Positions 25,318 to 35,285 of a DNA stretch of 64,000 bases are shown here, in pieces. Each line of letters begins with the position of its first letter. The first letter of the stretch is position 1. The translations under genes were made by a program, and so were the position numbers. Under the pieces are notes generated by a model. It did not search any database, was not told the origin of the DNA, and worked only from the letters and a program-made list of their open reading frames with translations. The DNA is taken from positions 186,001 through 250,000 of the forward strand of contig JAAEAF010001967.1 in NCBI GenBank assembly GCA_011037195.1, read 5' to 3'. This stretch comes from Triatoma infestans (Eukaryota; Arthropoda; Insecta; Hemiptera; Reduviidae).

Positions 25318-26350
25318 TACTTTCTCTTACTCCTAGTAAGAGGAAGTATTGTAATCGTGTCAAATTTTCGATATCGAGTTTTCACCGGAAATATCCGTTT
25401 TGAGGTCCCCTGAGTCCAAAAAAGTGGTTTTTAGCGAATGGTCTCTGTGTGTGTGTGTGTGTCTGTGTGTGTGTCTGTGTGTGTGTCTGTGTGTGAGTCT
25501 CTGTGTGTGTATGTATGTGAACAGCATAGCTCAAAAACGAAAAATCGTAGAAAGTTCAAACTTGATATTACGTTTAGGTATCACCATGGGATCTGACGGT
25601 GCGTTATGTGTCAATATTCCTCAACCGGACGTACCACTTTACTAGTTGTTTTTTTTGCTTTTACGTTTTTGCAAATTTTCTCAAAAATGGCTCCGAAGAT
25701 TTTCTTTAACTTGCTATATCAACTACACATACAAGAGCTAACAACTTTTATTTGAAACACATTTCTCCAGGAAAATTCATTTAAGGCACTTCTGGGGGAG
25801 GGTGGGGTTAGGTTTTCATCTTAACTGCTGTTTCAGTATATTAGACAATTCTGTCATCTAAATAATGTTAATTAGAATTAAATATGTGTTGAAATTCCGA
25901 GTTTGAAAAAAAATAGATAACCGGAAGTGCGTTTTTACTGAAATATAATTTTCAGTTTTCTGGTATTTTCTCGAAAATGGCTCCAACGATTTTCTTTAAA
26001 CCAGCGTTGTTAACTATACATATAAAGAGCTACAACTTTTATTTGAAACTTTTCCCCTGATAAATTCATTTAAGGGGACTTTTGGGGGAGGGGGGTTATG
26101 TTTTTCTTTAAAATGCTATCACAGTTGATTATACAATTCTGTCATCCAAATTGAAATAACTAGAAATTAATATATGACCCAAATTCCGAGTTTCAAGGAA
26201 ATTAGTAAACCGGACAGTTTTACTGGACAGTGTTTTCACTTTTCGACGAATTTCATTAAATTGGTACACTAACTATAAAATTTGTCAATTATAATTTTGA
26301 GTACTGGAGTAAGAGAAAGTTGTGTGAGTGTTTCACACCAGATTTTTTTT
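25318..26350 (-). repeat. HL repeat, right arm of an inverted pair
   Basis: Complete copy on the - strand, from the 3' palindrome 'CTTACTCCTAGTAAGAGG' at 25325 to the 5' hairpin 'GTGTGAGTGTTTCACACC' near 26320-26340. The GT-rich core (25444-25511) is interrupted by CTG/CTC units. Its private variants match 23435-24417. A short open frame at 25400-25645 crosses the repeat and recurs in other copies; it is not a gene. Confidence 0.85.
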
Positions 26351-26498
26351 CTTCCTAGGAGCCGTTACAGCTTACTCTACGGTGATGGACAGTGTTTTCT
26401 GTAACGAGAGAACACTTTCCGGAGGCCGGCAGGGCACTCAGAACGCTTCGGGCGCCAATGACCATAGATATTGATGTGCCTTAAATGTAAAAAAAAAA
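26351..26498 (+). mobile_element. tRNA-derived SINE body (head missing)
   Basis: Begins 'CTTCCTAGGAGCC', carries 'GATGGACAGTGTT-TCTGTA' and 'GAGAGAACACT-TCCGGAGGC', ends 'CTTAAATGTAAAAAAAAA'. It matches the body of the SINE at 46113-46322 but lacks the tRNA-like head. It lies exactly between the 5' ends of two oppositely oriented HL copies (25318-26350 - and 26499-27103 +). Confidence 0.75.
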
Positions 26499-27103
26499 TC
26501 TGGTATGAAACACTCACACTACTTTCTCTTACTCCAATTCTCCAAATTTAAAATTGATAAATTTTATTGTTTGTGTATCAAATTTAATGAAATTCGTTGA
26601 AAAATGAAAAAAAAAACTGTTCAGTAAAAGCGCACTTCCGGTTTACTAATTTCGTTGAAACTTGGAATTTTGGCCAATCCATTTATTTTCTAATTAATTT
26701 TCTTTGGATGATAGAATTGTATAATAAACTGAAATAGCACTTTAGAGGAAAACCTAATCCCTCCCCTCCCACATAACTGCCCGTAAATGAATTTTCCCAG
26801 AGAAATGTTTCAAATAAAAGTTTTAGCTCTTTGTATGTGTAGTTTATATAGCAAGTTTAAGGAAAATCGTTGGAGCCGTTTTTGAGAAAAACTTAAAAAA
26901 AACTAACTAGTAAAGTGGTACTTCCGGTTGAGGAATTTTGACAGATTACGTACTGTGCACAAACACACACACACACACCATTTGCTAAAATCTACCTTTT
27001 CGGACTCAGGGGACCTCAAAACGGATATTTCCGGTGAAAACTCGATATCGAAAATTTGACACAATTACAATACTTCCTCTTACCAGGAGTAAGAGAAAGT
27101 AAT
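26499..27103 (+). repeat. HL repeat, internally deleted copy
   Basis: Starts 'TCTGGTATGAAACACTCACA', has anchors near 26631 and 26920 only (one internal unit fewer), a 9-unit (CA)n near 26958-26975, and a complete 3' palindrome with 'CAGGAGTAAGAGAAAGTAA'. Confidence 0.85.
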
Positions 27104-27189
27104 AGTAAATAGAACTAATTGCCAAGTAATTTGAAGGAAATATCCATCTAAAAAAAAATCTATTACATTAATAGAAGCTAAGGTTTAAA

Positions 27190-27495
27190 GAAGGTATTTA
27201 TCTCACTTTCTACCTATTAAATTTCTATTGCGTAAAATTTTCCCGGGAAAACGTTTCAAATAAAAGTGAAGGGGATGTATTGTGTAGATAGTATACGAAG
27301 TTTAAAGAAAATCATTGAAGCTGTTTTCGAGAAAACCATGAAGAAACGTCGACGCAAATAGAACTTTACATCAAGGTTAAACAATAATAACGCGAAGACG
27401 GGGCTTTCTTCTTTCTTCATAGAAAATTTGTCATTTATAACTGTTAGAATTAAAATCCCAAAAAAGTCGTGTAAGTGTTTCACATCAGATTCCCC
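27190..27495. repeat. HL-related mosaic fragment
   Basis: The left part is + strand ('GTTTCAAATAAAAGTGAAGG', 'AATCATTGAAGCTGTTTTCG'). The right part ends 'AAAGTCGTGTAAGTGTTTCACATCAGA', a - strand HL 5' end. It is two rearranged pieces or an inversion. Confidence 0.6.
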
Positions 27496-28230
27496 CCACC
27501 AATCATAATGCTTAATGTACCGTTATTATAATCAACCTGTCATTATTTAAGCAATCATCTGATTGGTTGAACACATATTTACATTACACAACACTTACTT
27601 GTAATGGACTATTTTAAAATTTTTATGTTCATTAAAAATGTTGATGTAGAAATATGTTCTACAGTAATTCATTTTGAACTTAAAAATATGAACCAAACTG
27701 AATTTTCAATTTGGATTATGTAATTTTTATTTAACCTATCCAAATTATTGTATTTTTTAAAAAAATGTTTAGGCAGTTGGTGAACATATGGCCATTATCA
27801 ATAACAATAATATTGTTATCGATGTACGTATATAAAACTAAACAGAAAACTCTATAAATAACAATATAAGTTTGTAATGATTTGTCAATCAACTAGAGTG
27901 TAGTAGTTTTTATTATACAGTTATTGAAATGTATCATGCTTAACCAGTTTTTTAGTAATATTTAATTAGCTTCCTGTTATTTTAGTTTTTATTTATTTAT
28001 TAAGTTTATTGACATATTACATATTCTAGATATTATAGATTTTAATCATTTTGTGAAAGACTTAAGTCTGACGAAAGACAGTTGTATGACTTACTCAATC
28101 AATCCGTCTACTTACTTAATCTATTTGCCATTTAATTTACTCTTTACTAAAACCTTGTTCATTGCCTTTTGAATGATACCAATTGATTCTTGCTTTGTGT
28201 TTCAGCCCTGAGGCCGTTTAAGGGAACCTT
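27496..28230. other. Unassigned AT-rich region
   Basis: No supported gene or named repeat. Confidence 0.35.
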
Positions 28231-28791
28231 TTATAGAACCGAATCCAGTTGCTTTCTTCTTGAATTGGCAGTCTTCTTTTTTTGACCAAATCCAGATCCT
28301 TTTTTAGCGAAAGAGTCTCTGATAGCATCTTTCTTCTGGATCTTCCCTGTATCGGCCTCTAGAACTTTTACTTTCTCCATTATTTCATAATATGTTCTCC
28401 TTGCGACTTTGCTGTCCAACACTCTACTGAAATGCCGAACCATTTCAAACTGATCATTCTCAATGACTTCAGCAGTTGGTTTCAATACTAGGTTAAACTT
28501 TTTAGTTGTATTCCTGACTCAGTCCTCCTGGACTAATTTGAGATACAAGCTTTGCCTAAAATATGTCAGGATTAGAAGGAAGATATAGCAGGCCGTGGAA
28601 ATCTTCTCCTTTATTTCCAAATCCATGCCTCTGTATTCTTGAGTGTGCGCTCCCAAGATAATAGCACTAACCTTTTCTAAATTAACGCTGTCCAAATGCA
28701 TCACCCTTGCTTTCGGTTGATCCCTCGTGACGGACACGAAGGTTAAACTGAGTATTTTTCTCGTTAGTGCAAATATCACACCATATTGCAA
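28231..28791 (-). pseudogene. Unidentified interrupted reading frame (~185 codons)
   Basis: Two open segments, 28791-28519 and 28485-28231, are in the same frame, separated by a TGA (28521-28519) and 11 further sense codons, so reading through gives about 185 codons with a single stop. The first half has a hydrophobic stretch near 'ACYIFLLILTYF'; the second is charged, with 'RRTYYEIMEKVKVLEADTGK' and a Lys/Ser-rich tail ('KKGSGFGQKKK'). Composition is balanced and unlike the translated repeats around it. I do not recognise the protein. It could be a decayed processed pseudogene, an exon pair of a host gene, or an unusual transposon part. No AATAAA-plus-poly-A was found to prove retroposition. 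Confidence 0.4.
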
Positions 28792-29169
28792 AGGCCAACA
28801 CGCTATATTGTACCGGCTAATAGATTCCTATAACCCAAGGTAAACTTTCCTATTTGTAGCCTTTCCCAGTGCCGCATCAAGCACTATAATAAAATACACT
28901 AGAGTAAGACAATCGTGGTCAACCTTTTTTCGTCCGTATTAACCAATAATTAAAACTGACCTGCCGGGCGGTTTTTAAAAATGGAAACTAGTTCATAATT
29001 TGTCAATTTTAGTAATACACACACACACGGAGCAGCTAGATCATCAGTCATTCAATTTCTTGAACTATCTATTAAAATTATTATAAAAAAAAAAAAAAAG
29101 GACTTTAAACCATAAAGTTGAATTTATAATGTAAACCTAATTAATCCGATATATATAAACAAAACCATG

Positions 29170-29570
29170 ATGTCTTGAGTGGGCACTTTGGAACTAATTC
29201 AGTTGAATTTCAACACCTTTATTGGGCGATTTAAAATTAAAAACATGAATGCTGAAAACAAGCATACTGGAAATTTACTTTTATTTTATTTGAAACAAAC
29301 ATTTCTAGATTTGTGCAACAAAAAAAAAAGTTTAGAGGGAACTTTCTGCCCCCCCCCACACACAGAAACCCCCCAAAATAAATTTTTCAGGAACTATGTT
29401 TCAAATAAAAATGATAGGCATTACGAAGTTTAAAGTATAGGTGAATAGTATACAAAGGACAAAGAAAATCGTGGGATCTACGTGTTGAACATTACACCCA
29501 ACTGAAGTCACTGTAGTACTAAAATAAACTTTTCCGATGTATTTTGCTCAAAGCGAGTTTTTAGTATTTT
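29170..29570 (+). repeat. HL-related repeat, diverged
   Basis: Shows 'GAATTTCAACACCTTTATTG', 'GCATACTGGAAATTTACTTT', 'TTTCAAATAAAAATGATAGG', 'GAAAATCGTGGGATCTACG', 'CCAACTGAAGTCACTGTAG' and a reduced 3' part. A C-run ('CCCCCCCCCACACACAG') replaces the usual C-rich block. It is of the 'GTGATAG' variant type. Boundaries are approximate. Confidence 0.5.
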
Positions 29571-29587
29571 ATATATATATTATTTTA

Positions 29588-29664
29588 GTCCTCACGCGTT
29601 GGTCTAATGGTTATCGCACTCGCCTTTCGTGCCAGAATTAAGGGTTCGATTCCCGTGAGGGCAA
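29588..29664 (+). other. tRNA-like segment (SINE head), not a functional tRNA
   Basis: A-box 'TGGTCTAATGG' and B-box 'GGTTCGATTCC' match the Pol III internal promoter consensus at tRNA spacing. Between them 'CTCGC-CTTTCGT-GCCAG' forms an imperfect anticodon arm with UUC at the anticodon (Glu-like). 'CCTCACG' near the start can pair with 'CGTGAGG' after the T loop, but there are about 4 extra bases before the A-box and the T stem is only 3 bp if that pairing is used. I therefore treat it as a tRNA-derived SINE head, probably of tRNA-Glu ancestry. Confidence 0.7.
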
Positions 29665-29674
29665 AAGTCGGTGT

Positions 29675-30180
29675 TGACCCAGGTGGGTACTCGGAATAAA
29701 CTGACACTCGCCTGGGTACCGGGACATGCGGCGTTCCTGGGCAATGAGAGGGCGGATGCCCTAGCGAGGGAGGGCTCGCAGGATACCTTCATAGGCCCCG
29801 AACCCTTCTGCGGCTTGTTGGTGGAGGGAATACCAGGACAGAGGCAGGTAAAGCTCTTCATTAAAAGACATTTGCCTAAATTTACCAAAGACCTACTGAG
29901 CCAACCCGAAGGGATATAAGGTTAATTGGGTCTACAACAGGGCATTATAGGCTGAACAGACACAGGCACCACCTACAACTGCGGATAGTGAGGTTATGCC
30001 GATTCTGCAAGGTAGAGGAGGAGACCCCGGCGTACATCCTTTGTGAGTGCGCCGGCTTGGCGAGGATTAGGTTTCTTCAATTAGGGATGGGCAATCCCGA
30101 AGCTGAAAGCTTCATGACGGAGCCGCTCTCAGCTTTGCTAGGATTGATTAGGAGGGCAAAGCTGGGGACTGTTCTGTAAC
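29675..30180 (+). pseudogene. LINE RNase H C-terminus plus zinc-knuckle, frameshifted
   Basis: 29671-29919 encodes 'LTLAWVPGHAAFLGNERADA', the RNase H segment with the last catalytic Asp (G-N-E-R-A-D), then 'GPEPFCGL'. After a frame change and stop, 'TGHYRLNRHRHHLQL' and, from 29988, 'CRFCKVEEETPAYILCECAG' follow: a C-x2-C-x-E-E-E-T-x8-C gag-like zinc knuckle typical of jockey/R1-type ORF2 C-termini. The frame ends with TAA near 30178. Everything upstream of the last RNase H motif is missing. The neighbouring 3' UTR belongs to it. It resembles the copy at 59741-60570 in domain order but differs in sequence. Confidence 0.85.
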
Positions 30181-30794
30181 TTAAAGGGATCCACAATAGA
30201 CCTCAATTTGTAGGTCGCAGTGGAATGAGGCTCCCCCCCCCCGCTTCTATTCTATTCTACCCTTTCGGGTTTATCGTTTAACAAGAGAGGGATGTCACCA
30301 CCACGGAGAGACAGTTAGCGCAATACCTCTCCATGGCGGAATTGCCTAGGCACACTCTCGCTTGACCCATTTAAGGGCAGGTTGACATACGCTCAACCAG
30401 CACGCAAAGTGATCACACTTCACTCCCAGAAGCTAGGGAAGGCACCCCCTAGCAGGCTCTGTTGAACCGCGCACACCCAGCAAATGCGCTTCCAGCTACA
30501 GGCTGGCCCGGGGTTTAATTTATATTGCGAGTCTCTTCTCCCGCTCAACTCATGACCTCGGTCATTGGTGTTGTTGCTTGAAACACGGCCACTACAAATC
30601 CAACCTTAATTGCAAGCAGTTGGCTTGGAAACTGGTGCTTGTTCGAGGTTCAGTGTTTGAACTTTAACGAGCTAGCGTGATTAATCGCACGCCCGATGGA
30701 TCTACTGATTCCTGTCCATTGCCTCAAGTTCAGGGGTTCAGTAACCCAGGATACTTACAGGAAAGGATTCAGGATTCCTTTTTGAGCTCTGCTG

Positions 30795-30795
<1 letters not shown>

Positions 30796-30847
<52 letters not shown>

Positions 30848-30906
30848 CATTTGCTAAAAACTACTTTTTTGCACTCAGGGGATCTCAAAACGGATATTTC
30901 CGTTGG
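30796..30906 (+). repeat. (CT)n(CA)n plus HL 3' piece inside the LINE UTR
   Basis: (CT)n runs into (CA)n (30796-30846), then 'ATCATTTGCTAAAAACTACT', 'TTTGCACTCAGGGGATCTC' and 'AAAACGGATATTTCCGTTG', which are the HL microsatellite and its downstream segment. It stops before the HL terminal palindrome. How it entered the LINE UTR is unclear; gene conversion or a deletion-bearing insertion are possible. Confidence 0.7.
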
Positions 30907-31148
30907 GACTCCCCAACCTGGACAGCCAGAAACTGATTGTACCCTGAAGGGTGGGGCGGTGGTGAACCCACGCCGTAAGTGGGAAGCTACAATTAATAGC
31001 GCCCTCGGTAGCGAAGGCAGGAACTAAACATGGGAACTGCGGCAACTTGCTTACCACACGTCCCCCTATTCAAATCGCCGTCTGGCAAGCCTTGGCCCTT
31101 CATGGGCTGTAGCGCCATAGGGTTTTTTTATATACATATATTATTTTA

Positions 31149-31524
31149 AATAATTTTAATTTCCTCCATTTGTCAATATTAATTGCACTGTTATATAGGG
31201 CTTTCTTAACTGCATTCTCCATTGCATTCTTTCTTTATTATATAAAATAAGTATTATTACATTCTATATTATAAAACAATATTGTAATTAAAGTAATACT
31301 AATAAAAATTATAATTGTTTCCGTTACATTAAACTGCCATTGCAAATTTGTTAGGAATTGGTAGAAATGCTGCTTTGTAGCATGATAGAGAAGTCACATT
31401 CAGAATTATGTCCTAAGAACAACAAGTAATATGAAGTGTTCCAAGGGGGTGACCCCCATAGTAAAAATGCCAAATTTGTATTTTATAAATGCAATAATTT
31501 CAGTAAGGGAAACATCATGTGAGA
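31149..31524. other. Unassigned AT-rich region
   Basis: AT-rich sequence with no gene. Near 31500-31545, 'GGGAAACATCATGTGAGATTTTTCACACCAA' is a reduced - strand HL 5' end. Confidence 0.4.
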
Positions 31525-31574
31525 TTTTTCACACCAATCTTTTTATTTATATATTTATTATTATTTTCTTGTTT

Positions 31575-33172
31575 TGTTTACTTTCTCTTACTCCTAGAAA
31601 ACGGAAGTACTGCGATCGTATTAAATATTTGATATCGAGTTTTCACCGGAAATATATGGATAAATGGTTTTTAAAAAGTGTGTGTGTGTGTGTGTGTATA
31701 TGGTCAGGATAACACAAAAAGTGAAAATTGCAGAAAATTCAAACTTGAGATTTAAGATTAAGTTCGGACCAAGGAATCTGAGATAATAAGGTTTTGGTTA
31801 AAATCTGTCCAAACCGGAAATACGCGACCTTTACTGATTTTTTTTTTGTTCAGTTTTTTGAGATTTTTTTTTTCGAAAACGGTGCCAAAGATCGATCTTT
31901 AAACTTTGAATATTTTGTTTTCCTTATGTCACCACGTTTTTTTGGATACTATCCATACGCCCCCTTGCAGCCCAATCTAAATTTGATTGGCGTTTCCACC
32001 GGTTGTCGTCTTTGTGATTCTCTTACATCTTCAAGGGAAGGACACGTGTCCAAGTGAGATGCCGTCATTTCCTGCCCGGTATCACAGAGGGGACATCTTG
32101 AATCCCTCGCGATTCCTACTCGTCGGAGATGCTTTTTTAGATAGTCATGTCCAGTTGCCATCTTAAAACATGCGAATGAGATATAACGTGGTGCAGAGGC
32201 GTCATGGGGTATCATGCCGTCATGATGTGATAGGGTTTCCCACTGCCGTCCTTGTGGTTTCCTCTCCAAGTCCATTTTTGTTTTTTCCAACAAGGAGCTC
32301 CGAATCAGTCGTTTTAACCACTGTATGGGACAGGCAATTCTGGGTTGTGCCATTCCTGTACCCTACTTAGCCAATCTGCCTCTCGCTCATTGCCCTCGAT
32401 TCCAACATGAGCGGGTACCCATTGGAGGGCAAGTTGACGTCCATGTCTTAGGAGTTCATCAATTGTGGTGCGGCAATCTATCACACTTCTAGAGTCTGTT
32501 ATGATATTAGATGTGATGGCCATAATTGCAGCTTGGGAATCCACCAAATGACCGCACAGGGTTCGTCTCTTTGTTACAGCTCCTGCAGTGCCATCAAACG
32601 GCAGGCACGTCACCATCAAACTTTGAATATCAACAGCAGTTACAGTGCTACAAATTTTATTTTAGCCATTTCTTCGAGAAAATTCATATAATGGAGGAAG
32701 GTTTTGGGGATGGGGCAGTGAGGGTTATGCTTTCCTCTAAAGTGCTGTTTTAATTTAGTGTACGATTCTATCTTCTATATAATATTAATCATAATTAAAT
32801 ATTTGTCAAAAATTCCGAATTCGTATAGATTGTGTTTTTTATGAACATTTCTTTTATTTCTGCAATTTTCTCGCTAAAATACACCAACGGATTTCATTAA
32901 ACTTGGTATACTAATAATACATACAGAGGCCTATAACTTTTATCTGGAACTTATTCCGAAAAAAATTCATTTTAGGGAAGTTTATGAGGGAGTGGGGGTT
33001 AATGTTTTCCTCATTAAAGTCGTTATTATGAAGATTAGAGTCTTCTCTTTTTTTTATGTAAATTGAAAGCAAATAAACATCTAGTTAAGAATTATTGTAT
33101 GTGATGCGAATTAATCAATTATAACTCTATAAATTGTAGTAAAACGGAAGTTTTGTGTGTCAGATTTTTTTT
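31575..33172 (-). repeat. HL repeat interrupted by a LINE fragment
   Basis: - strand HL copy: 3' end 'TTACTTTCTCTTACTCCTAG' at 31578, (GT)n at 31678-31698, first internal unit to 31913. A LINE (31914-32617) intervenes, then the second unit resumes at 32618 exactly where expected ('AACTTTGAATATCAACAGCA' against the family's 'AACTTGGTATATCAACTACT'). The 5' end is 'GTTTTGTGTGTCAGATTTTT' at about 33150-33170, with a simplified hairpin. Confidence 0.8.
31914..32617 (-). mobile_element. 5'-truncated LINE fragment (RNase H, zinc knuckle)
   Basis: Flanked by a perfect 13-bp duplication AAACTTTGAATAT (31901-31913 and 32618-32630) within HL sequence. On the - strand it encodes 'HLVDSQAAIMAITSN' (D-S-Q-A-A), then 'ALQWVPAHVGIEGNE' with the Asp of 'EREADWLSR' two residues later than usual (one codon inserted). 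After a frameshift near 32340 it continues through 'RCPLCDTGQEMTASHLDTCP' (C-x2-C-x10-H-x3-C knuckle) to a stop near 31949. A T-rich string at its left edge (TTTGTTTTCC) is the - strand A-rich tail. The N-terminal RNase H, RT and endonuclease are absent. Confidence 0.85.
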
Positions 33173-33182
33173 GGAAAAAAAA

Positions 33183-33971
33183 TCTGACACACAACTTTCT
33201 CTTCTTACTCCAGTTCTCATAACAATTGATAAATTTTATAGTTAGTATACCAAATTTAATGAAATTCGTCCAAAACTGAAACAAAAACTGTTCAGTTAAA
33301 AGCGGACTTCCGGTTTACTAATTTCCTTGAAACCGGGAATTTTGGTCATTCTATTTATTTATAATTAATTTTGATTGGATGGTAGAATTGTAAATTGCAC
33401 TTTATAGAAAAACATAACACCCTTTCCTTCTCCTAAAAGTGCCCTTAAATGAATTTCCCCAGAGAAATGTTTTAAATAAAAGTTGTAGACCTTTGTATGT
33501 TTAGTTTATATAATAAGAAGTTCCAAGAAAATCGTCAGAGCCATTTTCTAGAAAATCGCGAAAAATTAAAAAAAAAAAAAATCATTTAGTAAAGTGGTCA
33601 AGTAAACGCACTTCCGGTTATCCGATTTTTTTTTCAAACTCGGAATTTCAACAACATATTCAATTCTAATTAACATTATTTAGATGACAGAATTGAATAG
33701 CACTTTAGAGGAAAACCTAACCCCACCCTTCGCTCAAAAGTCCCCTTAAATGAATTTTCCCAGAGAAATGTTTCAAATAAAAGTTGTAGCTCTTTGTATG
33801 TGTAGTTGACATATAAAGTTTAAAGAAAATTTTCAGAGCCATTTTTGAGAAAAAAAAAGAAAAAAAAAGTTGGACAGATTGAGGAATTTTGACAGATAAT
33901 CCCATAGTGATACCTAAACGGAATATCAAGTTTCAACTTTCTACGGTTTTTCGTTTTTGAGCTACGCTGTT

Positions 33972-34008
<37 letters not shown>

Positions 34009-34143
34009 TCGCGCAGACCATTTGCTAAAAACCACTTTTTTGGACTCAGGGGACCTCAAAACGGATATTTCCGTTGAAAACTCGATATCAGAAATTTTGA
34101 CACGATTACAATACTTCCTCTTACTAGGAGTAAGGGAAAGTAA
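33183..34143 (+). repeat. HL repeat, near full-length
   Basis: Starts 'TCTGACACACAACTTTCTC', anchors near 33307, 33611 and a degraded third near 33870, (CA)n at 33975-34003 followed by 'CTCACTCGCGCAGACCATTT', complete 3' palindrome. Its 5' end faces the 5' end of the - strand copy ending at 33172, with only ~10 bp between them. Confidence 0.85.
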
Positions 34144-34147
34144 AAAA

Positions 34148-34347
34148 GAGTGATATTAAAGTGATCTTGGGCCTGTTAAAAAATGTCGTTTTCTTACGTT
34201 TTGTAATGTAAGCGTTAGTAGGTTACAGTCAAATATAAGATACATGTGAGTGATATTAAAGTGATCTTGGGCCAGTTAAAAAATGTAGTTTTCTTACGTT
34301 TTGCAATGTAAGCGTTAGTAGGTTACAGTCAAATATAAGATACACGT
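34148..34347. repeat. Two-copy 100-bp tandem duplication
   Basis: 34148-34247 and 34248-34347 are the same 100-bp sequence, starting GAGTGATATTAAAGTGATCT, differing at only a few positions (for example GGGCCTG/GGGCCAG, TGTCG/TGTAG, TTTTGTAA/TTTTGCAA). It sits directly after an HL 3' end. The unit has no similarity I recognise to anything else in the window. Confidence 0.9.
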
Positions 34348-35106
34348 GTTGTATATATAATAATGTTGCAAGACATTCAGCTTCTTCAACAGTCACAATC
34401 CCGAGGATCAATCTATCCATTCCTTGCAGGATAGGACAGTTAGATTTTTTGCTGGCGAAACAGGGATTCTGAAATATGGAACTTCCTCTTTAGTATAGAA
34501 TCTATTGCATAACTTCAATCACTTGTTCAATATCAAAACTATAGACAGTAACAACTTAGTTTTGAAATTTGTAAAAAAAATTGAATATAGTAATATTGCC
34601 TACTAAACCAAATTATCTTTGAGCATTACCACATCTCATGGTTGGTAAATAAATGTGAGCAGAATGCTGAAATGCTTTCTAATAAAGTGTTTCATTTTTA
34701 ATTAATTATTATTTAATTTTATTCATCATACAAAATTTGTTATGCGCTTACACTTCCTAAATAGTAAATAATAATATGGATTCAATTATTTACCTATAAT
34801 TATTAAATAGCATGCTTTTTAATTAAAAAAAAAAAAAGAAACAAGCTATTTAGTTATTTTTTTTTACAGTATGAAGTTATGAAAGCAGATTAAATAATTA
34901 TTTTTATTTGGACTAAATTATACATACATAGATCCGTTTTTTTAGAGATTTTATTATGATCGTATTGAAGTTTTGGAAATTGAGTTTTTTTTCCGGGTTA
35001 TGACTTCCTCTTTACACTCACATGACTTCCTCTTTACTCTTCTTAATACTGTTATACATAAAATGAAAAACTATCATTAAATTTCAAACTTTATACTCCT
35101 TAAGAG
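34348..35106. other. Unassigned AT-rich region
   Basis: No supported gene. Two similar strings 'ATGACTTCCTCTTTAC' near 35006 and 35024 are short repeats. The far right resembles a degraded HL 3' end. Confidence 0.35.
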
Positions 35107-35245
35107 GAAATACACAAACTTACTCCTAGTAAGAGGAAGTATTGTAATCGTGTCAAATTTACGATATCGAGTTTTCACCGGAAATATCCGTTTTGAGGTC
35201 TCCTGAGTCCAAAAAAGTGTTTTTTTTGCAAATGGTCTGTGTGTA

Positions 35246-35285
<40 letters not shown>

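Larger units (their letters stand above)
29588..31135 (+). mobile_element. Composite unit: tRNA-like head plus LINE 3' end
   Basis: One interval is bounded by the same 13-bp AT-rich string ATATATTATTTTA (29575-29587 and 31136-31148). Inside, in order: a tRNA-like segment, a truncated jockey-like RNase H/zinc-knuckle fragment, a long GC-richer 3' UTR, an embedded HL-derived CT/CA piece, and a tail 'CATAGGGTTTTTTT'. If the flanks are a true target-site duplication, the whole was inserted as a single RNA-derived unit with a Pol III-type promoter in front of LINE sequence. The AT-rich flank lowers certainty. A later SINE insertion next to a LINE is the alternative. Confidence 0.55.

Noticed and set aside
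25400..25645. Recurring ~80-codon frame (also at 43382-43678, 24126-24338 and 46604-46837)
   Set aside because: The shared peptide comes from conserved non-coding HL sequence. It is broken in most copies and has no start context; recurrence reflects repeat copies, not a gene.
29588..29664. Functional tRNA-Glu gene
   Set aside because: The extra bases before the A-box and a shortened T stem prevent a normal cloverleaf; a diverged relative at 56284 shows it is a dispersed repeat.
34148..34347. CRISPR-like or short satellite array
   Set aside because: Only two directly adjacent 100-bp copies with no spacers, in eukaryotic DNA.
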